Assembly (NCBI GenBank): GCA_023974075.1
Contig: CM043801.1
Location: 30,500,490-30,564,489 of the forward strand
Length of the DNA: 64,000 nucleotides
DNA from: Chaenocephalus aceratus
Lineage: Eukaryota; Chordata; Actinopteri; Perciformes; Channichthyidae
Direction of reading: 5' to 3'
Notes under the pieces: generated by a model
The model's input: the letters and a program-made list of their open reading frames with translations, nothing else
What the model was told of the DNA's origin: nothing
Database searches by the model: none
Shown: positions 34,483 through 45,900 of the stretch, piece after piece
Position numbering within the stretch: the stretch's first letter is position 1
Layout of the letters: each line of letters opens with the position of its first letter
Translations under genes and position numbers: made by a program

Positions 34483-35398
34483 GTACCTGGCAACCGGTGA
34501 CTCATACAGGACAATAGCATTCAGCTATCGGGTCGGGCATGCAACCGTGGCTGTCATCGTCAGGGAGGTTGCGGGTGCCATCTGGACCGCCCTGGTTGAG
34601 GAGTACATGCCGGTACCACAGACCAAGGACTGGAGAGCCATCGCTGCTGGGTTCCAGGAGCGCTGGAACTTTCCGAATTGCCTTGGTGCCATTGATGGGA
34701 AGCACGTGGTGATCCAGGCTCCGGCAAATTCTGGGTCCCTGTACTTCAACTATAAGTCCAGCCACTCCTTGGTACTGCTGGCTGTAGTGGATGCCCAGTA
34801 CCTCTTCAGGGTAGTGGATGTCGGAGGTTTTGGAAGGAGCAGCGACGGTGGAAGCCTGCGGAATTCTGCATTTGGAGAGAGCCTCAGAGATGGCAGTCTA
34901 CAGCTACCACCTGACACCGTCATCCCAGGAGCAGAGCGGCTCGGCCTTCTTCCCCATGTGTTGGTTGGAGATGAGGCTTTTCCGCTGCTGGACAACCTGC
35001 TGCGTCCGTTCCCTGGACGTCACCTCACACGGGAAAAGAGGATGTTCAATTACCGCCTCAGCTGTGCCAGGTTGGTGGTTGAATGTGCGTTTGGCATCCT
35101 CTCATCACAGTGGAGAATGTTCCGGCGTGTCATCACCACCAGCCCGGAGGGTAGCAGAGTTGTGTGTGAAGGCCACCTGTGTGTTGCACAACTTCCTCCG
35201 CAGGAAGACGATAGGAAGGACATCACGCACACCTGTCGCAGAGTCCACGGATGAAGCTCCAGCTACTCCAACCCTGCGTGATGCACCGAGGATGGGCTCC
35301 AACAACGCCACACGCAGATCCATCCAACTGCGGGACACCTTCTGCAGCTATTTCAATGAGGAGGGTGCAGTGCCATGGCAGCAGAATGTGGTGTAGGG

Positions 35399-36940
35399 CA
35401 GAGATGGGGACTCGAGTCTGCGACTCGGACTCGAGTCGCACTTAAGTCGCACACACAGAGACTTGAGACTTGACTTTGACTCGTGACCAAAAGACTTCAG
35501 ACTCGACTTGGACTCGTGACCAAAAGACTTCAGACTCGACTTGGACTCGTGTGTTGGGACTCGTGAACAATCATTGTGTTTTCTATTTTTGGCGTATTAA
35601 AGGTGGGGTAGGTACATTTGAGAGAAACCGGCTCGAGATCGCTAGAATTTGAAAATACACAACCGGAGATAATCTGCTAGAGGCTGCTACTTCCTTATAG
35701 AGCCCGCCTCCTCCAACACACACGAACGCGCACATGACCAATGAGGGCACGAGATAAGTTTGTGCCCAGATGGAAGGCTGACAGGCAGGTAGGCCATCCA
35801 GTTACTTTAGCCGGGCTCATTACGCAGACGTGCGCGCCTCTGTTACTACCTCGTAGTAACACAATAGCGACCGGCGGCACACCTGCGGCTGAACCGCTTG
35901 TAATTAGGTTCAACAACAACAACTTCGAACAAAACGCCGGCGGCACCAACAAAAGGAGCGCACACTGCAAAGTCTGCAATATCAAAATCAAGGATGCTGG
36001 CGCAACAACGTCGGATTTCATCAGGCACTTGAAACTCACCCGGAGAGGTCAGTCACATTAACGCATGGACGGTTAGCAAACATGTTTCGCTCAGCATCAG
36101 CTGTGTAATGTTAACTTAGCTTGCTGCTAGCTTTGTAACTGAATATTTGAAAAGATGAGTGAATGTTTTCTTGTCGCACTTGTTTGAGTTGAGTGGCGTT
36201 GACATCCAACTCTTGACATGACATAAAAAGGTCGGTAACGTTAATCATTACCCGCTGCCACCATTTACTGGCTAACGTTAAACGTAGAAAAATACATAGT
36301 TACATACATAAATACATCTGTGGGTTTATAGGCAGGTTACAGGTTTATTGTTGACCACGCAGCGTTAATGTTACAGGTTTATCAGGTTACCATTACACTG
36401 GGTTTGAGTGAGAGGATAGAGGAATATGTTTATTAATAGTAGACTTAAAAGATGTCATTAGAGACCCAGTGTAATTAAACAATACGGTTGATACAAAGAC
36501 GTATTTGACGTATTTCTGATTCTGAATTGTTTTGCTTATAAGTTGTTTGCATTTAGCTAAAGTGTGATGTTTTTCCTCATATTGCATTGCAATAGCCTGT
36601 TTAAAGTGATCATATAACAAACAACTAATCAGTACTGATACTGTATGCTAATAGATATAGGAGTGATAATAACACAGTAAATGCTTTGAATTTCTTAGAT
36701 ATAGCTGTGCAGTATTCTTAACAGACTGGATAGCAGCAGACAATAGAAGGCTTATTACAACCAGAAGAGACATGAGACTTTTATTTTTTTAGAGACTTGA
36801 GACTTGACTTGGACTCGTGACCAAAGACTTGAGACTTGATCAAGTCTCACCCCACAAAGACTTGAGACTTGACTTGGACTCGTGACCAAAGACTTGAGAC
36901 TTGACTTGGACTTGCAAAAAAAGACTTGTGAACATCTCTG
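35399..36940 (+). mobile_element. hAT transposon (hAT-C) inside the Harbinger
   Basis: The ends are CAGAGATGGGGACTCGAGTC and GAACATCTCTG, flanked by a perfect 8-bp duplication GTGTAGGG (35391-35398 and 36941-36948). Subterminal GACTTGAGACTTGACTTGG units resemble those of hAT-A, so the two are related families. It inserted at the stop codon of the Harbinger transposase. One BED-finger exon remains; the rest of the transposase is missing. Confidence 0.93.
35741..36047 (+). pseudogene. BED-finger first exon of hAT-C
   Basis: An open frame from ATG 35741 ends in NKRSAHCKVCNIKIKDAG and SDFIRHLK, giving the C-x2-C...H pattern of a BED zinc finger, which binds DNA at the N-terminus of hAT transposases. 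A possible splice donor (GAGAG|GTCAGT) follows at 36048. No downstream catalytic exon exists in the remaining 900 bp of this element, so it is a deletion derivative. Confidence 0.65.
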
Positions 36941-36948
36941 GTGTAGGG

Positions 36949-37400
36949 TCACCATGGCTCTTTTAAGAGCCTCCAAACCAAAAGCTCTTTTAAGAGCTAC
37001 CCATATTTTCTTTAAAAAGCAAATATTCCATATGAGCCATTTTAAAAACAAACATTCCTAATAAACATGTTTCTTAAATTGATATTATGCATTGCTAACA
37101 ACCTTTTTCCTTCAGCCCTGTTTTTACTGATAAACCACTCGTGATTTCAACAGGTTTCACATGAACAATTATACAGAAGACAGCACATTATACATCGACA
37201 TACATGAAGCTTCTGTATCTTCCGTATGTTGCAACTGACAAACGACATGAACAAGTGAAGACACAGTATAGCTATAACATACTTTAAATAACTTTTATTT
37301 ATAATAATGTATATGTAATATTGTGAGTGAAGTGTGTGCAGTGATGAGTGTAAAACATGTGGATCAGTATGGCTGGTAAATAACAAAAAAAAGTGATGAA
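36949..37400. other. Harbinger internal spacer between the two genes
   Basis: AT-rich DNA between the end of hAT-C and the MADF gene. Two short palindromes, GGCTCTTTTAAGAGCC and AGCTCTTTTAAGAGCT, lie at 36956-37000. I see no gene. Confidence 0.6.
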
Positions 37401-38554
37401 TCAGTCTTCCTCCTGCTCTGCTTCAAAAAATGCCTTATGAATGGCACATTTCAGCCTTATTTTCTTTGCCATGGTCATCCTTCGCAATGAAGGCAAGAGG
37501 CCCCGGAGAAACAACTCGTCCTCGTCCTCCTCCACCACTGGACGAGGTTGAGGTAGTGACATGGAGAGAACAGGAGCGATGGCTGACAGCAACCCTTCTC
37601 AAAGGCGGACATCTCCCTTCCCCTTCTCCTTTTTCCCCGGCCCTCAACATTATCCTCCTCCTCTCCTGCCTGCCCTGCCTCAGCTTGCTGACTGCTGGCT
37701 GGCTGAGTCTCACCAAGGCTTTCATCTGGCTGGCTTTGGCTCTCATCCTCTGGCACCTGGCTGGGGTCAGGAGTAGTACAGGGGGGTGGAGGCAGGGTTT
37801 GCCGGGGGATATTGCTGGACGTCTCACGGTCAATGAGAAATGGGGTTAAAAAACCCATCACTGCCGTGAAACGCCAGGGCTTATATCCCCCTGACGACCC
37901 TGCCCCGCTTCTTTTTGCCTCCTTCTCCCTAGCTTTCTCCTTCCGGAACCTGTCCCTCAGAGACTTCCACCTTGTCCTGCACAATTCCTCTAATGAAATG
38001 AAATAATAAAGTTAATTTGTTGAACTACTTGAAGAATTGACTAAATTATGCCTACATTAATGAAAAGCAAATCCCTTTATCACTGTCATTTGCATAAAAG
38101 GTTTTACATTCACACTTTATATGATGAACATTTATGACATTAATGTCTATGGTGCTATGTTATGCTACATTCCATGCTGGCTAAATATACTGTCGATGCC
38201 TGCAAGCTGTCCATTCAATGTTAAAATTAAGTACACTGGATATATCAAATCAAGTTTTATTTATATAGCACATTCATAAACATTTATAAACGATTTTTGG
38301 TCGAGCCAAAGTGCTGTACATATAATAAAACTAGCCTACAGTAGAGACACGTTACAGCTAATACAACAGCACAGTTTGTTCAGAATATCATATATAATAT
38401 AAAACTCCCCAAACTGGCGAAAACCTACCAGTTCCACCCACTGTCTCTGCCACCTCCATGCCTCGCTCCTCCGGTTTGTATCCCGGTAAATGAACAGAGA
38501 CTGATCATATAGCACCGGGTGATTCACTACCGCTATAATTCATTTCTCCTCCAT
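37401..38554 (-). pseudogene. Harbinger MADF/Myb-like DNA-binding protein gene (broken)
   Basis: Read on minus. Exon 1 (38554-38429) begins MEEK, has an immediate stop, then NHPVLYDQSLFIYRDTNRRSEAWR, the first half of a MADF domain. A one-base slip precedes its donor (ACTG|GTAGGT). Exon 2 (37989-37401) continues LCRTRWKSLRDRFRKE, the second half of MADF, then a Pro/Gln/Glu-rich linker. A frame break near 37590 separates it from the C-terminal helix (LLPSLRRMTMAKKIRLKC...), a BESS-like segment ending at 37401. In PIF-Harbinger elements this accessory protein binds the element and carries the transposase to the nucleus. Three lesions make it inactive. Confidence 0.82.
38240..38402 (-). mobile_element. 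Short LINE 3'-tail insertion
   Basis: The segment contains AAGTTTTATTTATATAGCAC and CAAAGTGCTGTACAT, the reverse complement of a common fish LINE 3' end (AGTGCTATATAAATAAA-type). It is absent from the corresponding position of the MITE at 27151-27767, which confirms it as an insertion in the MADF intron. Confidence 0.65.
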
Positions 38555-38963
38555 TTTTTGGAATATGAGGAAAAGACCTGCGTAGTCTCTCCCAGCATAC
38601 ACCCGGTTTGATTGGCTAGCGCTGTACTGGCAGATTTGCATAAACGGGATTTAATTGGCTGACGCCTCCGTCGAGGCGTCAAAAGTTGAACATTGCTCAA
38701 CTTTTGACGCCAGATACGCCAGCAACACTCCACGTCGCTTCCCAAAATGCAGTTCGGCTAAAAGTGACGTCACCCCATTCAAAGTGAATGGGGGAAGCGT
38801 CAACGCACGCCGCTGTGTGGACGGGCAGTTAGCTAGTGGAGCGTTAGCTAGTGCAGCAGCTCCCGCAACAACACCGGGGGACCTCCGGGCGAAGTTTGGG
38901 TCGACGTCAACCCTAAAAGCGGAGGTGCTGTAGACGCTAAATACCGTAGCTAAACACCAATCA

Positions 38964-38964
38964 T

Positions 38965-39019
<55 letters not shown>

Positions 39020-39020
39020 C
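38964..39020. repeat. (CAA)n microsatellite
   Basis: About 19 uninterrupted CAA units directly follow the hAT-B transposase fragment, probably expanded from a poly-Asn coding run. Confidence 0.95.
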
Positions 39021-39078
39021 GATGAAATAGTGTAGCCAAGGCAGCAGAGCTCTGAATATAGCTCTTGTCACTCTCTCT

Positions 39079-39686
<608 letters not shown>

Positions 39687-39739
39687 TTTGTCTAACACGC
39701 TAACACAGTTCTGTACTGTTATGCTGTTATGTTCAGTCA

Positions 39740-39881
39740 TTGTTCTTATGTTTTATTAGCTTTTCTTTTTAATGACTGATTTTAAATGCCATTTTTTTAA
39801 TGTCTTTCATTTTTTGTAAAGCACTTTGAATTGCCTTGTGTTGAAAAGTGCTATATAAATAAACTTGCCTTGCCTTGCCTT
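39740..39881 (+). mobile_element. LINE 3' end with CTTGC tail
   Basis: GTAAAGCACTTTGAATTGCC followed by GTGCTATATAAATAAACTTG and a (CCTTG)n tail at 39863-39881 is a typical L2-type 3' UTR end. No coding part is present. Confidence 0.7.
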
Positions 39882-42694
39882 ATGTTGAACATGAATACAT
39901 TTACTTTGTAAGTGATTATGGGACGTATTTCTTCTTTCATATACATTTTCCTTCATACTTTATTGCCGTGAAATAGGTCTTAAATTCTATTCAAAGTGGT
40001 CTTAAAAAAGTCTTACATTTGAGTTGGCGAAACCTGCAGGAACCCTGTACAATAAAAAGTCCTGCATTCAAAATGTTACAATTAAAAGTACAAAAGTATT
40101 AGCATCAAAATATACTTAAAGTACAACCTGCAGAGGGATCTAGATGCAGGTGTTCTTTTCCCCATAGAGGCCGCCTCGCTGTACATTATCCCTTGCATGG
40201 AGATAGATTGTGGGTCCCTCATAACATGTTGTACACAGTGGAAATAAACATTCTGGTCACCTCAACATCAGGGATCTTATACATTAAAGTCCTTCTGAAT
40301 CAAACCGTCACGGTAGACTTACCTTACTGATCACTCTCAAAATAGAAAAAAACATGTTACTTTACCAGCAGAGAGAAAATAGATTATTAAATTATTAATG
40401 TGACTAATAAAGAGCAGTTTGATTGTTAAGTATTATTCTGTTGATCAATGTCATTACATTTGGTGAAAAGCACATAATGACTTGTTTAAGACTCGTTTTG
40501 TCAAAGTTTAGGACTTGGACTTGACTTGAACTTGCCCATCCTGACTTGAGACTTGACTCGAACTTGAGCGCAAAGACTTGAGACTTGACTCGGACTTGAG
40601 CGCAAAGACTTGAGACTTGACTCGGACTTGCAAAACAATGACTTGGTCCCACCTCTGCCAATTAAACTAGTGCAACAATGAACAATGTGTCATTACAGTA
40701 AATGTGTGTTTTCATATTGTTCGGTTCTGACCCTCAGTAAAAGTCCAGGGCTTTATATTAAGGATGACAGAATAACAACCTCTCAGACACACAGATTCAT
40801 GCCACTAATATCAAATTAAGTTTTGTTCCCTTGAAAATATACATAAGAGCTTTACTCCAGGATGTGATTGTTCTGTTGGTTCAGTCGATGCTGTGGCCAC
40901 ATTAGCCTGTTGAAAGTGATACCAAAACAAACTGAATCTTGTCCAACGTGAACCCCATCATAATTTCAATTTATTTTCCCACCCACAGTCTGAATCAAAT
41001 TGAACCTATTGACCAGGCGGATAGAAAAGGACTGGTAAACAGAACAAGATGTTGCACACTTCCCCCTCATTAAATACTGAGAGTCCATTGAAAATCAACA
41101 CTTTATTGATGGGAACATCCTACATGTTGCCAAACAGTCGGCTTAATGGAATTTAAACTTGAATTGCTTGCTGCTGTTGAATGCTTTAAGTCGGTGGCTT
41201 AATGGAAACAGTCTTCCTTTTCACTGAGGATCATGGAGAAATTAAGAATCCTGCAGCATATAATATCAGTACATGGTAGCTCTAGATCCCATGCTGCTGG
41301 TATTCCTCCCAGTCCTTATTATTTGAATATAAAACCCATCAGCTTAGCTCTGCATGCAAGACAGTCTTCTTTGTTGTGCCCGATTGCCGCCATGCTTGGG
41401 ACTGATATGGTTGTACGCTTTTATTTTACCCGGCACTCCAGTGGGTCCGCAGTGATTCAGCAGTCATTATCAATGCCCAACACATGTCCGCCTGCCACTA
41501 ACGCTCCTAGTAGCACACTGACCACAACAGGGAACCAAACACACTAATCCATTGTGGTCTCAAAATGGATCCTGAACAATTGCTTGGCATTTGCAGCACT
41601 CACATGAGGTTGCTCAGAGTATGTCTTACTCTTCGCTAGGAATTAACGGTGAGGACAATGTACAGTATTTATTCTGTTCTGAATGCATCCATCTGATGAT
41701 CCTCTTCAACAATTTAATAGGAACCACGCTCCGGAGCGCAGGAACATTAAACATACATGTCAAATTAATTAAGGTTATACATATGCCATACCCTCCATAT
41801 GCAATAGCAAAGGGTGTTCTATTATATAAGACTGTACATATGAATGCATCTGACACAACATACAATGGATAGAGCTGCCCTTCAACATCCATTTCCCTCA
41901 GTCGTCTCTTTCCGTTTACACATTAAAGAGGGTGTCTAAACTGAGACGATTATTACACAAGGAAATCAAGCCATCTGACAAGCCGATCAATGGCGGCCTT
42001 GACTGATGGGTCTCCTATCTAGATGAACGGCTCCCCAGAGGGATGCCTCACCACGGCAACAGAGACGCAGGGGATGCAACAGCACTGAATGTCAAGGTCA
42101 CCTCGCAGCCGCAGAGATGACACGATGCATCAGACCCACCCGAAGGAGATCATACAGCAAGATTTGTCCATCGATTGAAGGTGATGCAAAATAAGAAAGA
42201 CAAAGACCCTCCTTCCCTTTAACAAATGTTTATATTTCATACCAGGCTATACTGCACCACATAGTGACCGTGGTTATTTAAAAAGGACCCAGGAGACATC
42301 GGGGAAAATGCCCTTGTGGTTTATTGAAGACGCACTGGAAGCCTTTAGGGACAGACTGCTCATTGTGATCGCCTCCAGTAGCAGTAGCCAGCTGTCCCTC
42401 AATCTGGGTAGGAAGTAGATATGTTGAGACTTTGACATTGAATACAGCCTGAAGATGTTTGGATGGCTTACTGATACAGTGGTCATCTGTTGAACCGAAG
42501 TGAGAGGTCACGTGGAACTACTCACAGGAAAGTCCAGTCAGAACATGATATGTATTGTACAGAGAAGTGTACCCCGCATGTACGCACACGGGGGCATTCA
42601 AGATTAAAAATAGAAAGGGAATATCTCAGCAGAACGCACAGTGTTTTTACATTCCTCTTGTTTTATTCAATATGTATTTGTTATATATAGCCCT

Positions 42695-42935
42695 GCTAGT
42701 GGTGTGGCCCTAGAGATGGCAATGGCGGGTCTGTCAGTCCACTTTGGTCCAGACTGAAGTACCTCAACACATATTGGATGGATTGCCAGTATATGTTGTA
42801 TGATACCTGGAGTAGGAATCCTAATAACTCTGGGGATCTGTAACTTGCCTTCCAGCAGCACACAAAGGTTGACATAATTATTATATGGCTGGTCATAAGA
42901 TTTGGTATTCACATTCATAAGGCCTTAATAAGATA
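42695..42935. repeat. Degraded common teleost repeat
   Basis: Contains AGAGATGGCAATGGCGGGTC, TGGTCCAGACTGAAGTACCT and TATTGGATGGATTGCCA, phrases of an interspersed repeat widespread in fish. Its family and ends are not determined. Confidence 0.5.
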
Positions 42936-45900
42936 TCTTCATCTTTAGGTCAAACAACTTCACTTGATAAGACCAAATATTACAAAACAATTTAAAAAAA
43001 AAAAAGTACACTTGGATATAAATGTACACTTTGTGCGTTTTCAATTACTAGCATTGAAACATGAATTATCTAAGCTGTTAAAAAATAGCATGTTAGCATT
43101 TTGTGATGTTAGCATACTGACAATAGGATTGAGTTCAAAGCACCACTGTGTCAGTACAAGATCACAGAGTCACGAGTATGGCTGCAGGCTCCATGTCTTG
43201 TAAACACGAGCAGTGAGCAAGTGTATATTTGAAATGAGGTTTGTAGTCGCCAACTCCTCGTGGAAATCCCCAACACATCTTCCTAGCCAGGACAGGAACC
43301 TTCAAACATGCTCAGTGCCGTTGCCTTGATCAAACTGCATGATGACAAGAGGAGTGTTAACAGGGTGGAGAAGTGTGCGCTCACTGTTTGAAGAGGTATG
43401 GTTTGGGACTTCCTCCGTTCAGCTGGGTACATGTGCTGCTTAGTAATTGACACAACATGAATTATACCTTATAGGATTCCTACAAGTTCAAAGCAGCCAT
43501 CTTGGTATAAAAACAGGCCCTGTTACAAATTCATGCTGACACTACAAACATCTCTGCTCTCCTTTTCTTCAGCGCTTAATATGAGTGGGTCTTTGCTCTC
43601 TTACAGGTGCAAGTCCTGGTCTACAATGTCGTGGACTATGTTCGTTGTTTCTCTTTTCCCTTTTGTTCTCCATCAAGAATAATACAATTATCTTATAATG
43701 GAATTTCCTTTGATAACAAGCAGTGTTCTGTCTTTCTGTTGGAGGTGCCAGAGTGTTGGATGGTGAGAAACTCTAGGTTAAGTACTTTCTTTTTATCACT
43801 GCTCCTTTTTATATGCAAATCATCCCGCCCGCCCATCTATTTATTGTTGCAGGTATTCAAACGGGGCCTCAAACCGTGCCAGCGGCAGACCGCAGCCTGC
43901 CATCCAGCGCCGGAATGGGACTTGAAATAGATTTGATTAGGATTCAGAAATATGCCTTTGATCTCACGTTTGTTAGGCAAATGCAGCCACATGACAATAT
44001 GCGTGAGAGGATGGAATGATTCTGCTGCCGTTGACAAAATAATGGACAATATAATTGTACTGTAATGCAGGGTGTGCGTGGTTATTAATTTGTGAGATGC
44101 AGTGAGCCAGAAACTCGGTTCATTTGCATCCAGTTCTGACTGGTTGAAGGAGGCAGTGGCTTGGCTTCAAACAAATATGCTGTTGCCTATATATAATCAG
44201 CATCCTGTTGCCGTGTGACACAAACTCACTACCTGCTGTCGGGATGAATGGTGTCATTGTGTCAATAAATATGAAAACGGGGCAGAGGTTTTTAATAATT
44301 TGATTTTGCGTTACATACTGGGATGCTCATTCCTAACTGCATGTCTGCAAATCCACAGCACTGGAACTGATTTGGTCTTTGTGAGAAGAGAACCCAATCG
44401 GCTTTCAGCTGCAGTCATCTCAATCGATGCGTCCATGCTGTCAGGACTGAACATCGAGACACCAATATACAAAAAGCGAAATCATTGGAGCAATCTCACT
44501 GCTTCCATTACAGCATTTTACAATGTGACACTTTCGCTGCTTTCCAGTCACATTTTTGAATGCGCACCAGACATACCAGAAATAAGCCGTTTTCATTTAA
44601 ATGGTTGAGTCATACGCCCAAAAGACCTCAATGACCCAGATCAAGCTTGACGTGTATTATTTAAAGCATGTGAAATGTGTGTGATTCGAGAGATAACCCA
44701 ATTCTAAAAATACAATTATGATGTGGACTGTCATCCAACGAAGTATATAGCATTTCATAGATGCAGATTTGGATCTCAAGGGTGATTATTCTGTGTTTGC
44801 ACTGTACGGAGCTCTTTAAACTTTCATTAAACTGAGGCCAGCCAATAACCCACTGCACATTTATTATTTACTACATTACACGGCATCCTCTGATGAGCTG
44901 TAATTCCACTTGCATGGGCACAGCTTGAGGGCACACAGGTTTTCACATAGCTAACTTCATGCTAGTTGGAATTTGCAGTGAGAGTCTATTAAAAGAGGTC
45001 TTCTACATAGGTAAACACTGAGATTAGTAGCAGCTGGCCAACTCACATAATTAAATTGTTGTCAGATCACAATGTCCGTGAATGTTCTTTTTCCATTCTC
45101 AGTCATGGATAAACAAGAGCCTATTTTCGCTGCTTTGGGCGTGTGCTCTGACTGACTCGAAAAGCTCCCCCTTACGTTAAGCTTTTTCAGGCTGTAATTG
45201 ACAACACTTGATGCTCAGGCTTTGGAAAAGACCAGGATTTCCCTGGATTGGAGTGTCAGGGCCGCAGCTACAGTATTCCATCCTCTGCAACTGGATTAAA
45301 TCACTTGATTGGCAGAGAAGGTAAGAAGACGGTTGTGGCAGATTGCCAAGATATAACGTACTTGCTCTCCATCCAAGGCGAAAGGTTAACCGTCCTGTCT
45401 GGAAGGGATTCAAAGCGCTTGGCCTTGACCGTGTGGGTCAGAGGATGGCAGTCACACGTCGATAAACTACAATCAAAGTGCAGCATCAGGCCACTTCACG
45501 TCCCATTTCAACTGAAATGCATTTTCTCTCCGGAATTGTCCAAAAGTTAATATTTCCAAAGCACAGAAAATAGCCACATAAGAACCCATCCAACATAAAT
45601 ACTGTATCTTCAGCACACACACTATCACACATGATATGCTCAAATAAACCCAAGCCTCTCATTTCTTAACTGTTCTCACTCAGCAGTCACACAACCCTGA
45701 CTTGTTTCTTCCACCTCAGTTCATGGTGTCACATGCCCTCTCTCCTTCTCTGCATCTTCCCCTGCATCACAGCTTCCCAGAGGCTTGAGGCTTTGAATAG
45801 CTTGGAAGCAAAAGTGCCTCAAATGTCATTTCTTGGTTTTATAATGCAGTGCTTCTTTTAGAGTTGGTTTTCAGCAGCATTTCCACCAAAGGTACAAAAT

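Larger units (their letters stand above)
32754..35396 (+). pseudogene. Harbinger transposase (HARBI1-like), frameshifted
   Basis: Exon 1 (32754-33077) begins MDAGFVARVARA and contains the family's N-terminal region (VHPILRKRL, LRLDDVLFQQYFRMS). A one-base shift near 33000 in GTGGGG moves the rest of the exon, ending ERLAICLR, into another frame. The donor at 33078 joins the acceptor at 34483 in phase (R|YLATGDSYRTIA). Exon 2 has the DDE domain: D in LGAIDGKHV, D in VDVGGFGRSSDGG and E in VVECAFGIL. A second single-base shift near 35152 precedes the C-terminus, which ends ...WQQNVV at TAG 35394. Intact relatives are about 350-430 aa nucleases that cut at the element ends together with the MADF/Myb partner. 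This copy is inactive. The intron is 1.4 kb and full of GT repeats. Confidence 0.88.
32604..38828. mobile_element. PIF-Harbinger transposon, 6.2 kb
   Basis: The terminal repeats CGGCCCGTCCACACAGCGGC and its near-identical inverse at 38809-38828 are flanked by TTA on both sides (32601-32603 and 38829-38831), the TWA target duplication of PIF-Harbinger. It carries the superfamily's two genes: a DDE transposase (plus) and a MADF/Myb-like DNA-binding protein (minus), arranged convergently. Each has frameshifts. A hAT (35399-36940) and a LINE tail (38240-38402) have inserted into it. Confidence 0.93.
32461..38965 (+). pseudogene. hAT-B transposase, interrupted by Harbinger insertion
   Basis: ATG at 32461 begins MGKCKFNRIWLENI, then a stop, then FSAWLKPVEGNVFEARCTF, the BED-like N-terminus of a fish hAT transposase. 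The frame is cut by the Harbinger element (32604-38828). It resumes at about 38860 with PGDLRAKFGSTSTLKAEVL and, after another stop, NTVAKHQSYNNNN, running into a CAA microsatellite (38964-39020). The catalytic core and C-terminal dimerisation region are absent. The matching sequence on each side of the Harbinger supports a single gene split by insertion. Confidence 0.65.

Noticed and set aside
37430..37849. 139-codon plus-strand open frame
   Set aside because: Antisense of the MADF gene's linker region.
44300..44608. 102-codon plus-strand open frame as a possible host gene
   Set aside because: No recognisable domain, splice sites or codon bias; length is within chance expectation.
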